Assembly (NCBI GenBank): GCA_022559985.1
Contig: JAFJTR010000060.1
Span: 62,001 to 126,000 of the forward strand
From: Parastagonospora avenae f. sp. tritici 18332-5
Taxonomy: Eukaryota; Ascomycota; Dothideomycetes; Pleosporales; Phaeosphaeriaceae
Direction of reading: 5' to 3'
Length of the DNA: 64,000 nucleotides
Shown here piece after piece: positions 34,594 through 45,805 of the stretch (the first letter of the stretch is position 1; each line of letters begins with the position of its first letter). The translations under genes and the position numbers were made by a program. The notes under the pieces are model-generated. The model did no database searches. It was not told the DNA's origin and saw only the letters and a program-made list of their open reading frames with translations.

Positions 34594-37500
34594 ATGGCCG
34601 AACCACCGCCCAGCACCGACGGTGAACCTTTAGACCAGCACCATGGCCGTATCGAGAAACACGTCGTGTCTCCCATACAGGAGGAGCCTGGCACGCCTTC
34701 GGGCACTGCCACCAAAGGCCCCGACCTTCTCTCGCCATCGTTGGCCTCCGGGTCAATGTCCCCCACCACCGATCGAGTCTTTCCCATCCGCTCCGTTGTG
34801 TCGGTTGACCCCATGCCCACGCCAAAATCATCGAATCAATCGCCCGGCGACTATTTCCACCCGTGGAGTCGCATCAACGACGGCCGTTTCCCAGACGCGC
34901 GCCGCCAGTCCCAGGGCTCGGCAACTTCGCAGTCCTCGCAGGCCTCCCAGCGCAATCGTATGCACAGGCAGTCCAATGCAGCTACCCCCGTGGCGGAACA
35001 GCCCCCAGCTACACGCACCCCAATCAAGTCCTCGACAGGCTCCGACACATCCAGGAGCACTAAGAAAGCTCCCCCACATCTGTCTGCACAACTCTTCAAC
35101 GATGCATCATCTAATAGGTCAACTGAAGAAAGCCGCTCGCCACTTATGCCTGACATGCCTGACATGCCGCGGTCTCCAGGCGGAGCATCTATAGCGAGCA
35201 AAGCGAGTAGTCTGGGCGATATGGGTCTCATTACACATCGCTTCAAACATGTAACCACCGAAGGCGGCCACATGATTATCACCGGACGAGATGGCGACAT
35301 ATTACAGCGATGCGAAGACGAGCCGATACATATACCAGGCGCAGTACAGGGCTTCGGGCTCATTATTGCATTGTCCGAAGACGCAAGTGACAACGGCAAT
35401 CTGATTGTCAGGGTTGTGAGCGAGAATTCGAAACGCATCATGGGCCGCACGCCCAATGAGTTGTTTGCCCTAGAAAGCTTCACCGATATACTCTCCGAAG
35501 AACAAGCCGACAATCTTCTGGACCACATTGACTTCATTAAGGATGAGGATTCGGATGTCATGGCAAACGGGCCAGAAGTCTTCACAATAGGCGTCAAGGT
35601 GCCGGGCATTTCAAGAACTCGAAAGCTGTGGTGCGCTATTCACGTTCCTGCAGGCAATCCTGGTCTCATAATATGCGAATTCGAACTCGAGGACGATCCG
35701 CAATATCCTTTGGTGCCTTCCAACGAGATGACACCAGAGCTCCCCGAGGACACGTTGAGCAGCAATCCGACTGAGGAGGAATTGTTGGAAAGCACAGAAA
35801 TCAAAAGCAAGCCGCTGAGAGTGTTGCGCAGTGCACGCAAGAGAAAAGGCGAGGCTGCTGCCATGGAAGTCTTCAACATCATGTCACAGGTCCAGGAGCA
35901 ACTTGCCGCAGCGCCCAATTTGGACAAATTCCTCAAGGTTTTAGTTGGCGTTGTCAAAGAATTGACGGGTTTTCATCGAGTCATGATTTACCAATTCGAT
36001 CAAGCATTCAATGGTCGAGTAGTGACCGAACTCGTGGATCCCCGCGCTACTAAAGACCTGTTCAAAGGCCTGAACTTCCCTGCGTCAGACATCCCGAGAC
36101 AGGCCAGAGAATTATACAAGCTCAACAAGGTGCGCATGCTCTACGACCGTGACCAGGAAACAGCGCGCCTCGTTTGCCGTACTGTCGAAGATCTCGAAAA
36201 TCCTCTTGATTTGACTCATTCTTATCTCCGCGCCATGTCGCCAATACATATCAAGTACCTTGCGAACATGGCCGTCAGATCCTCCATGTCGATATCCATC
36301 AACGCCTTCAACAAGCTATGGGGCCTAATAGCCTGTCACACTTACGGGCCTCGCGGCATGCGCGTATCATTTCCAATCAGAAAGATGTGTCGAATGGTAG
36401 GCGACGCAGCCTCCAGGAACATCGAGCGGCTCTCATATGCATCTCGTCTGCAAGCCAGGAAACTCATCAACACAGTCCCTACCCAGCACAATCCATCTGG
36501 ATATATCATAGCTTCTTCAGATGATCTTCTGAAATTGTTCGATGCAGATTTCGGCCTCTTGTCAATTAGAGACGAAACCAAAATCCTGGGCCAGCTGGAA
36601 AGCTCGCAAGAAGCACTGGCTATGCTCGAGTACCTGAGGTTGAGAAAGATTCAATCCGTCATGACATCAATGGACATAACGCAAGACTTCCCAGATCTAC
36701 GATACCCTCCCGGCTTCCACGTCGTAGCAGGAATGCTTATCGTACCATTGTCCGTTAGCGGTACCGATTTCATTGTGTTTTTCCGGAAGGGGCAATTGAA
36801 GGAGGTCAAGTGGGCCGGCAACCCTTACGAAAAGTTTGTTAAGGAAGGAACAGAAGGCTATCTGGAACCGCGGAAAAGCTTCAAGACCTGGTCGGAGACA
36901 GTGGTCGGAAAGTGTCGAGAGTGGACGGAAGAGGAGATCGAGACAGCGTCAGTGCTGTGCTTGGTGTACGGAAAGTTCATCGAGGTCTGGAGGCAAAAAG
37001 AAGCGGCGTTGCAGAGCAGCCAGCTGACGCGCCTTTTGCTCGCAAATTCAGCGCACGAGGTACGGACGCCTTTGAACGCCATCATCAACTACCTTGAGAT
37101 CGCACTCGAGGGGTCACTAGATACAGAAACAAGGGAAAACCTTGCCAGGTCTCACTCAGCATCTAAATCGTTGATATATGTCATCAACGACTTGCTCGAT
37201 CTGACCAAGACCGAAGAAGGTGGCCCATTGATCAAGGGTGAAAGCTTCGACTTGAGTTCGACCATCACCGAGGCCACAGATATGTTCCGTAACGATGCCA
37301 AGAGGAAAGGTATTGGTTATGAGGTTGTCGAACATCCAGGCCTGCCAAAAGCATGCATTGGCGATCAGCGTCGTGTGCGGCAGGCCATCTCGAACATTAC
37401 CGCAAATGCCATTCAGCACACCACGCAGGGCAGCGTCAAGGTTGAGGTTTACGTGGCTGCCAGGCCAAGTAAAGAGCACGTCGACGTCGAAGTGGCTGTT

Positions 37501-39252
37501 TCTGATACGGGCGCGGGGATGACGGCAAAGAAGCTCGATCAGTTGTTCTACGATTTGGAACAAGTTCAATCGGAGCCAGCCTCTATGCTAGAAGAAGCCC
37601 TAGTTCCGGACCCCAGGCAGATCTCAGAAAAGGACGATAAGACCGCCCTAGGTCTTGGTCTCGCCCTAGTTGCGCGTATTATCAAGAACATGGATGGGCA
37701 GCTGAGAATTCGATCTGAAGAGGGCAAAGGCACCCGCTTTGTCATACAATTTCCCTTCGACCTGCCCGATACCGAAAATGGTGACGAGGTCACAACTGAG
37801 ACGCCTGACAGGACTACTACGCCGCATGCCAATACCCCTCGCCTTGGTCCATCAGAAGGCGAACGTACATTGATCGCTCCTGCTCTATCGCGTAACACCT
37901 CAGACGATCAGACATTACCGAACACGGTGGCACGGCGAGCGAGTGCAGACAGCTTGACCGGTAAATCAAGTCTTCGGAGCTTCAAGAGTGGTTCTAGTCA
38001 ACGCAGCCAAAGGAGTGATGTCGATAGACTAATTGAAGCTATTCAAGAGCCGCACATGGTTTCTGGACGAACTCCGGGTGACCGCAGCCCAAATGCACAG
38101 TCGCTTAGGCCGTCTCTCACAAAACGCAACAGTATGGACCCTGGCGAATCTCCGCGGTTTCGATCTAAGAGTCTCGAGCACCTGGAAGGAAGAATAGTGC
38201 CCCCACAGCACAGGAGTATGGACACCACTGTCGCTGGTGAAGAACGCATTTCCTTTACGGGCCAACCATTGAGGGCTGTCAGGATGCCAGATGATGGCGG
38301 CTCTCCTTTGGAAAAGACAAGGCCCGGATCTATTTTGGGAGAGGTGCAAAGTGAACCCAAAGAGATGGAACCGGCCCCCAAGAAGCTCACAGTAGAGCAT
38401 ATGCGCGTGCTCGTCGCCGAAGACGACCCGGTGAATAGTAGAATCGTCAAGAAGCGGCTCGAAAAGCTAGGACACGAAGTCTATCTAACGGTGAATGGCG
38501 AAGAATGCGCATCTGCTTTTGGTGACAAGCCTCGAGACTTTGATGTTGTCCTGATGGACATGCAGGTAAATCGATTCGGAGGTCATTTGCAGGTTCCCCG
38601 CTAACATGGTTTGAAGATGCCAATTGTGGATGGTCTCACTTCCACAAAAATGATCCGCTCTTATGAGAAGACGCATACCAACATATACTCTCCGCGTGCG
38701 GCGTTCTGCGGCCGTGTGCCTGTCATTGCAGTTTCGGCATCACTGATCGAAAGAGATAGACAGCAGTACATTGATGCCGGATTCGATGCTTGGATTTTGA
38801 AACCCATCCCTTTTGACCGACTTAACAAGCTCATGGGTGCTATTGTCGACGTAAAATCCAGAGAAGAATGTCTATACAGGCCAGGCCAGTGGGAACGCGG
38901 AGGTTGGTTTCACACAGGGCAGAAAAGCTCGGACGAGGCCAACACGAAACCTTCCAGTCAGGCACCTATATCCGAAAATTCAGAAACGGCAAAAGAAGCT
39001 GCACCATCCGAGGATTCAAACGCCAGTCAAGATGGCAACCCTGATGAGATAGATGAAGAGCACCGAAGGCTTCTTCAGAACCAAGCCGAGGGCAAGATCG
39101 AGCCGCCAAAGGACGACGATCCACCACCAAACCAAGAACGTGAGGCACAGTCCAAAGAAGAAAGCGCGGAAGAACCACCAAAGGAAGAACCTGTAGAAGA
39201 ACCTGCAGAAGGACCTCCCAAGGATGAAACTGCCGAAGAGGCTCCTGCTTGA
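34594..39252 (+). CDS. Fungal phytochrome, hybrid histidine kinase
   Basis: Two exons, 34594-38565 and 38617-39252 (donor GTAAAT, acceptor TGAAG, in phase), give 1535 aa. A disordered Ser/Pro-rich N-terminus of ~210 residues precedes a PAS domain with the bilin-binding cysteine Cys240 in RCEDEPIHIPG. Then come the GAF domain (FPASDIPRQARELY) and the PHY domain with its tongue motif EPRKSF. The histidine kinase follows, with phospho-acceptor His821 in NSAHEVRTPLNAI, N-box NAIQHT, and ATP-lid glycines DTGAGM and GLGLAL. A response regulator receiver domain has VAEDDP, phospho-acceptor Asp1322 (VVLMDMQ) and the conserved Lys (ILKPI). The intron interrupts the receiver domain just after Asp1322. 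A Pro/Glu-rich tail of ~100 residues ends the protein. It would be a biliverdin-binding red/far-red photoreceptor (FphA type). Confidence 0.93.
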
Positions 39253-40375
39253 ATACATGAATCTCAATGGTAACTCGCTACGACTACACTCGATCACGAC
39301 GCATCACGTATCGCCACAACCCAGTATCTGCTTCTCATTGCGCCAATGACGGCTGTCCTTTCTACATTATTTCCTTTCACCTCGCACGGCGCAAAACCTA
39401 TGGCTTCTTGACGAGACTCACGGATAGCGATTGGGACGCGCTGCTACCGGCGTTACTTCAGCACATACACGGCGTATTCTCACGTTATTACTTTCTTCTT
39501 TCTCTTGGACATTCCGCTGGCGGCTGCTTGTAAGCATTGGGGCAAGTGGGCAGGATAGAGGATTATTACTCGAGACTTGTAGGGCTAGTGGCGGGGTTGT
39601 ACGATGCTAGAAGGAAGATGAGAAAGTAAAAAGGAGGTACGATTGGGGGTGAAGGAGTTGATTAAGAGAAGAAATGAAGATGCATCAATCAGCCATTATC
39701 ATGTCTTGAGTCGTTGTAACATGCACCCACCCGCCAAGCTAGCGACGGCCAATTCCCACCTCATCGTCTTCTGCGTGTCTTTTTCCTACCCGTTCCATAT
39801 TTATATCAACCAACCTACCAGGCGTAAGCATAACACAACCCTCTCATAGACTCCATGGAGATGGGCTGTTGTAGTCTAGAGGAACTAGGCAAGCAACTAC
39901 ACATCATCGCAGCCCGCCATATCATCTCTTCCAAGATTTAAAATGGCAACCGCGAATAGAAATCCACCTATGCGCATTTCCGACCTCACAAGCACTAGGT
40001 ACTTGGTGCATGGATAACCCCTTTCTCACCATCCCTCACTCCTTACCCATATCTGTACTACGAATCACCATTCCTACCTCCCCGCCTTCTTCCGACCACA
40101 ACGACCACCAAATCATGCCAATGGTTACTAGACCCCAAATACCGCATATATCTGCGTATCCTGTAGAAATGCACGACGTCACAATGCGACTACGACGCCT
40201 TCAAGCCTACATGATTCAGCACCGCCCCAACCCCCTCAACAACAAAACCACCTCTAAACCGCGCATCCACTCCATCCAAACCACCGTCCATTCCCACACT
40301 AACTCACTAGCCCATTACCCACATACATAGAGCACCCCACCCCTCCCCTTCCCTCACCACACCCCAGAATACAAA
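39253..40375. other. Intergenic, no gene supported
   Basis: 3' flank of the phytochrome gene. A 106-codon frame at 40010-40330 starts with ATG but is a low-complexity Pro/His/Thr-rich sequence with no other support. Confidence 0.45.
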
Positions 40376-41233
40376 ATGTCCCTCCCCAAAACCCTCGCCC
40401 TAGTCTGGTCTCCTGGCCTCCTCTCATTCACAGCCTACAACTCCATCGCCGCACGTTGCCCCTCCGCGTCCCTCGATTGGATGCGCGGTGCGGCGACACT
40501 GAGCCGGTGTATGTTCTCAAACACATTGTCGAAACGCCGCGGTGGTGCGTTCTAATGCCGCTCATACTGGGCTGTGTGGCGTGGCTTACGCAGCTTCGAC
40601 ACGACATGGTCCGCTTGAAGAATCGGGTATTTTGGCAAGTGTTCACGGCGTTGGTGGGCGTGCGGTGTCTAGGTGTATTTTTGGGAACGCTGCACTACGG
40701 GCCAAGTGAGAAGGGGGGAGATGGAGAGGAGGAGGAGGGATGGGCTGCTCGTGATGGTCCCGCTGTTTGCGTCGAGTGCGGCTAAGGGCTTTTGGTTGCA
40801 TTGGGCTCTTGGGCTGAGAGTGTGGAGTGGAAAGGTTGGTGCGACGTACGCAGATGGTGCGGAGGAGGTGGGAGTGGAAGGGGAGATAAAGAGGTTGTGG
40901 TGTGAGCGCTGGATACCGAATTGGCTACGCACGAGGGAGAGGAAAGAAGGGGAGTGGGCTGAGGCGCCGGATTTGAAGTGTGGGTGGCGCGATAATGTGG
41001 TTAAGTCGGGGTGTCACCATGTCGTGGATGCTATGCCGCGTACTATCTGTTTAAGATGGTGGTGGGGGTTTGGAAAGGAAGGCGAAGCGTTTACGCCGTA
41101 CGTCAATAATGAGGAGGTTTTGGTGGTGGTATTGGTCGTTGTCATGCTTGCTTGGACCTGGGTCAAATTGGAGGTAGGGAAGAGGAGGGATGAGGAGGTG
41201 AGGTTGGAGGAAGCGGTGGTTGAGGTGAAGTGA
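40376..41233 (+). pseudogene. Membrane-protein gene, copy A, apparently frameshifted
   Basis: The sequence is homologous to the minus-strand copy that follows, but is split between frames. Start: MSLPKTLALVWSPGLLSFTA in one frame. Middle: VYVLKHIVETPRW and VRLKNRVFWQVFTALVGVRC in the next. End: back in the first frame with PLFASSAAKGFWLHWALGL, CHHVVDAM and PYVNNEEVLVVVLVVVMLAW. Two frame changes are needed, one near 40490 and one near a G6 run and purine tract at about 40700-40740. No good intron explains either. Four or more hydrophobic helices suggest an integral membrane protein. It could be a pseudogene, or a live gene with an assembly error in the G run. Family unknown. Confidence 0.55.
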
Positions 41234-41271
41234 GGTACACTATTGTCATTTAGATACGCGATTTTACGCCT

Positions 41272-42075
41272 CTATCTTTTCATGACTCCTAGCCCCTCTC
41301 CCATATACTTTTTCTCTCGCATCCGGAATTGAATCCGCGTCCACACAGCCACCAACACCACGAAAATGACCGTGATAATCTCCTCGTTGTTCACATAGCT
41401 TGTGTAAGGCCGCCCATCGTCAAAGGACCAGAAAAACCGGAGACAGAAGACATGAAGTATACTGTCAACGACGTGGTATTAAGCGAGTCTGATGAAGTTG
41501 TCGCGTCATGGAATATTCAGTGCTACTCTGTCCAATTCGAATGGCTTCATACATGTCTGTGACCACCAGGCTTGATCGACAACATCGTAGTAGCCCAGGA
41601 ACGTGTGACTCCACATGTCTGACCCGCATACCAAGTGCAAGATTATGCCCTTGAAGACGCCCATAGAATTGGTAGGGAAAAGATTATTGACGAGGTTTTC
41701 ATGCCAGTGCAGAGTACCAGAGAAAGTGCCCAAGCATCGAAGGATCAGCAGGACAGAGACCAGGATCCCGAATACGGTCTGCTTGAGGCGATGTATGTCG
41801 TTGCGGGCTCAGACAATTGCTAGCATGCCTGCGAGAAGAAGGGGGATATACAACGACCAGAGAGGTGTCTCGATTACGTCTTTGAGGACAAATGAGGGCG
41901 TGGCGGCGCCAGGACGATGGTGAGTAACTCGGAGCTCATTTCACCATTCTCGGTCTTGTTTTGTCCAGTCGGGCGTTCATTCTTCCATAAAGCCAGGGCA
42001 TATGAAGTAGGCGATAAGTGTAATTGGCCCTGAGAGCCATGTGAAGGCGAAGAAGATGACAGTATCCATCAGCAT
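41272..42075 (-). pseudogene. Membrane-protein gene, copy B, five in-frame stops
   Basis: One minus-strand frame of 268 codons from ATG (42075) to TAG (41272) keeps homology to copy A throughout but has internal stops at 41977-41979, 41941-41943, 41809-41811, 41506-41508 (all TGA) and 41479-41481 (TAA). Matching blocks include SFVLKDVIETPLW (copy A VYVLKHIVETPRW), LRCLGTFSGTLHW (VRCLGVFLGTLHY), YHVVDSI (HHVVDAM) and SYVNNEEIITVIFVV (PYVNNEEVLVVVLVV). The fourth stop aligns with Trp in copy A. The two copies lie tail-to-tail 38 nt apart. It is a decayed paralogue. Confidence 0.65.
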
Positions 42076-43005
42076 GTGCTTTTTTTTCTCAAAGAGTGTA
42101 TGTTGAGAATACTGTTAAAGAATAGCGTTTTGTTGTTGTGCAGGGGCAGAGGTGAGCGACGGGAATCTTTTGTATGGTTCTGTAGTCGTGGACGAGCCAA
42201 GCTCTCAGTTTTGGCCCACTACGCAAAGTGTGAGGGGTACCGCAACTCGACCAAGTCTTGCCCGATTATTGGCCTCAATCAAACTCAAGTGCCGAGCCTT
42301 AATCTCATGAGGGACTTGTCAATGTTGAGGTTGGCTGAGGGACCCTGAGGCATACGATGAGGGATAAGGATGCAAATAGGTAGGCTCGTGCGTGTTAAGT
42401 GACGTCTGGATTACATTTCGTGACTCACGTTGCCTAAGATGTCCTTCAATCCTGCCCTACTAACTATGTCAGCCTCACTGCATCAGCGCTAGATGTGTTG
42501 CCCACAAGCATGAGCTTGTGAACGCTCCCTTTGAACCTCACGTCACTTGTTGTACAGGAATATTCAAAATCTGTCTACTCACACTCACACTTACACTCAC
42601 ACCACCTCATCTAGTCTTGCCAAAGGAGATCACTATAGCTCGGATAGCAACTTGCGCAGCGTCATACAACAGGTCACCCGCACCAGGCGCCGACAAAATT
42701 CCTGTCCGCCTTTTCCTAGCGAGAAGAGATGATCGGGCAACCCTTATAAATTCAAAGACCTAGAAGAAATTAGATAGAGCATCTTGTGCCTGCGTATTTA
42801 TCCAGGCTTCTTTATGGGTCTACCATAAGTATACTTCCAAATCCTGTTATCGCAGCTTCGGCTGTATCTGTCCCGGTCTCTACGCTGCCGGCCTTCTTTC
42901 TTGCTTCGCCGCGTCACCTGTGACAGCCAGGGCCTGTTTGACACAAAGCTCTACAAAAGCCGTTCCCCGCTGCATACATATGTATCGCGACTTTACTTCG
43001 GCTCC
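42076..43005. other. Gene-free, AT-richer region
   Basis: Nothing supportable apart from a short CACTCA-type simple repeat near 42579-42604. It lies between two relics. Confidence 0.45.
42579..42604. repeat. Short (CACTCA)n-like simple repeat
   Basis: About four imperfect units of CACTCA/CACTTA occur in a row. Confidence 0.5.
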
Positions 43006-43909
43006 ATGACTGGAAAGGCGGGCGAAATGGCTGCAGACGCATCAGAGCCGGCTCGTAAGAAGCCTAGGCGTTCAGAGCCAAAGTCAAAGGCATCTGGCGA
43101 GAAGCCTGCTGCTAAACGGACACGTGCTACTATTCCAACCCCGTCTGGAGAGAAACCGAACTCATCTCAGTACAGGGCGCAAGTACAGTTGCTGTAACGG
43201 CTGGGCCTTCCCGTGTGCAGGATGAGCCTTCGCGAGTACAGGTTGCATCTACCGTACAAAGCCACGCCACATCTGCTTCACAAAGCCAGACTACATCTGC
43301 GTCGGGAGGAATTGATGACCCCGTATGTCTGACTCCACACTGTCTTCTCTGACTAGACTCCTAACTAGCTTCAAGGCAGCCTTTCCTCTGTTGAACGACT
43401 ACCTGAACGCTACCGTGGACCCCGATAACGCGTTGCTTGGCTTTGACTACGACCCCTCAGCTGAGCTCTCCTGCGGCAATATCCTACCAGATCAGGATGC
43501 TCCCATGCAGGACGCTGCGGTCCACGTAGAGAGCAGAGTCAGAAATTCGACCCTGCCACTCGTGCCTGATCAACTTAAGCCACTCAGCAAGACTGCCGAA
43601 TATGCTATCAGGAAGCAGCGTCGCGCAGACATCGACGTCTTCACTAAAGAAGATCCCGTACCTATTTCCGCTGTACTCCACCGAATGCTGAAGGACGCTG
43701 GATACCCCGTTGAAAACCCGCTCAAAGCAGCGCACGACGACTAGTCTGCTCTGTTTAGCAATATTCCTCGTGTTTTCGAGACTCTGTTCGCCGGACGTGG
43801 AATGGCAAACCACCAAGACCGTACGCGCCCACAGGTTGCAGTAGAACGAAAAGTATTGGGCAGAAGAGCGGGGCGGTTAGCCGATCTTGAGAGACCTGAA
43901 AGGATTTAA
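43006..43909 (+). pseudogene. Broken gene of unknown family X, copy 2
   Basis: It starts MTGKAGEMAADASEPARKK, a Lys/Pro-rich region, then needs a one-base frame change near 43180 to reach TAGPSRVQDEPSRVQ...SGGIDDP. A likely intron follows (donor CCC|GTATGT at about 43323, branch CCTAAC, acceptor TAG or AAG by 43376). The last part encodes AAFPLLNDYLNATVD, then STLPLVP, PLSK, IRKQRRADIDVF, PISAVLHRMLKDAGYP and PLKAAHDD, and hits TAG at 43742-43744. Homology to copy 1 continues past that stop (RVFETLFAGRGM versus RVFDALFAVKSM), so the stop is a mutation inside the gene. The C-terminal ~85 codons align with copy 1. Function unknown. Confidence 0.6.
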
Positions 43910-45805
43910 CGGCCACTTGTGGTTACTCATAGCTACACTTGTGAGTGAATCTCTCTGAACCATGTTGGAGATCATCTGTACTTGGTATTTGTTTCAAGTC
44001 GGGGGCTGGTTTCCAGCAAAGATTACCTCGCGTATCTCTGAACTCACACGTGTAACACGATTCGCTAATCGATGGTCCTCCACAGAAACGTCGGCATTTG
44101 TTTTCGTTGATCAAAATGAGCTGCAGGCACGGCCCATTGCCCGATGTCTGCGAATGATTGCCGAGCCTTGTAGATCATCCCCTACGCTCTTCAATTGTCG
44201 GTGCATACGGGATGATGATCATGGCATGTAATGCTGGCGTGCACGTTGCGTGCAATGTTCCACGATGTCGAATTTCCCGTCGCCGCAAGGCAATGTACGA
44301 GTAGCGCGACCGGTCACGTCCATTGGAGCGACTCACACTAGGACAAGCAAGGCCGAGTCGACGAGATGAGCATGATCCGTTAGAGGGTCGTCTTCCGCTG
44401 TTTCAATAAGGTTCACAGCGGCGAGCATCCGGTACCCGTGAGTATGACGTCGCTTCATCGTCGAGCAGCTCAAAACGGAAATAGACCGAGATGAAACTGT
44501 CCACCAAATTTGGTCTTTCTGGGCCTGGACTACGTTTCGTGTCCACCTAAGACGCTGGCTCCCGAAGGGATCGTCGGCTCAGAGACGTGACTTTTCGCGT
44601 GGGCACTGCGTGTTGATCGGCACTTCCAATGCAATGGATGACGGCGCTTCCTCCGGACAAGTAGTGTGCTCAGGCCGCGTCTAAGAAACCGTTGCCGCGC
44701 CCGAAGCGTGATGCTTGTTAGTGTCATTTGGGTCGAAACACAAGCTCATAATTGCAAAGGAATGACTGAAGATCGAGCTGGAAGAGTCAGTGCAGGGACA
44801 CTTGCGGACGTTAGCCCGAAGCCATCTTTATGTTGTGTTCTGCAGATGCAGCGTTGAAGAGCGGGGGGGCTTTCAGATGACCTGATGTCTCTTAACACTA
44901 CAAACGAGGAAGCTGTGCAACTGTGGCATGCAGCAAGACACCCAACGCTCGCTACGATGAAACGCGCCATGCGGCCATGGCTTGCCATGTGTCGTGGTGT
45001 TTCCACTTCATACACAACGTGAATCTGGTCAATTGGGAGCTCCGAGGCTGAAAGTGAGACTCCAAGAGTCCATGGGATTCTCGCACAATGCTTTAAGCAA
45101 GCCATGGTGCCATGGCCGATATGTCCAATGTCCAAAATTGACGAAGCTACTCGGTGCAAAGCGGGTCGTGGTACACAGCGAATAAAAGTCTGAGAAGAAG
45201 ACAACAAAGCAATTCGCATGTGTGCTACCATGCACACTGCATCGACTTCTGGAGTCTTGTCAACGGCCTCATCCTAGACCGGCTTCTGGCAGCAAATGTC
45301 GGAGAAAATGGGGATGATTTGCTACGTGGGCTGGCGCAGATGAGGCCGAAAACAGGCGGGACATGAGTCGTCCAGCCTCTTGATGGTGGCTCATGCTGGC
45401 GGTTGCTGTCGGCTTCGCGCCGGCAGCCGTCAAGGAACTATATCAGGTTGCCGGGTCGTCAGATGAGAGGGAAGCGATCCTGAAACATTAGCCTGGAGAT
45501 TGAGAGAAGCAAAGGCTGGCAGCCCTGGAGTTGTGTTTTTGGAGACGGAGAACCGTGCATGCCAGATTCTTCAGTCAACTAGCAAGGGACCAATCGATAC
45601 ATGTCCGTCCTGTTTCCGCCTGCGTGACCGTCTAGCCATTCCCTCCAAACCCGCACTTACAGCAATCGACAGCTCACACCTGGCCAGCCATTGGACGCTC
45701 CTGCCTGTCTAGCCTACCTTCCCACTTCAGAGCGCGACATTAGGGCAAGTGCGACCAGGCAGAACTGCTGCTAAACTCGATTTCATTCGCTCGTCTGTCG
45801 GAAAA
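43910..45805. other. Intergenic, no gene supported
   Basis: 1.9 kb before the PAK-type kinase. ORFs up to 163 codons occur on both strands without domains or splice support. The final part probably contains the kinase promoter. Confidence 0.45.

Noticed and set aside
44746..45237. 163-codon minus-strand ORF before the PAK kinase
   Set aside because: No domain, no splice support, and composition like the shadow of a promoter region.
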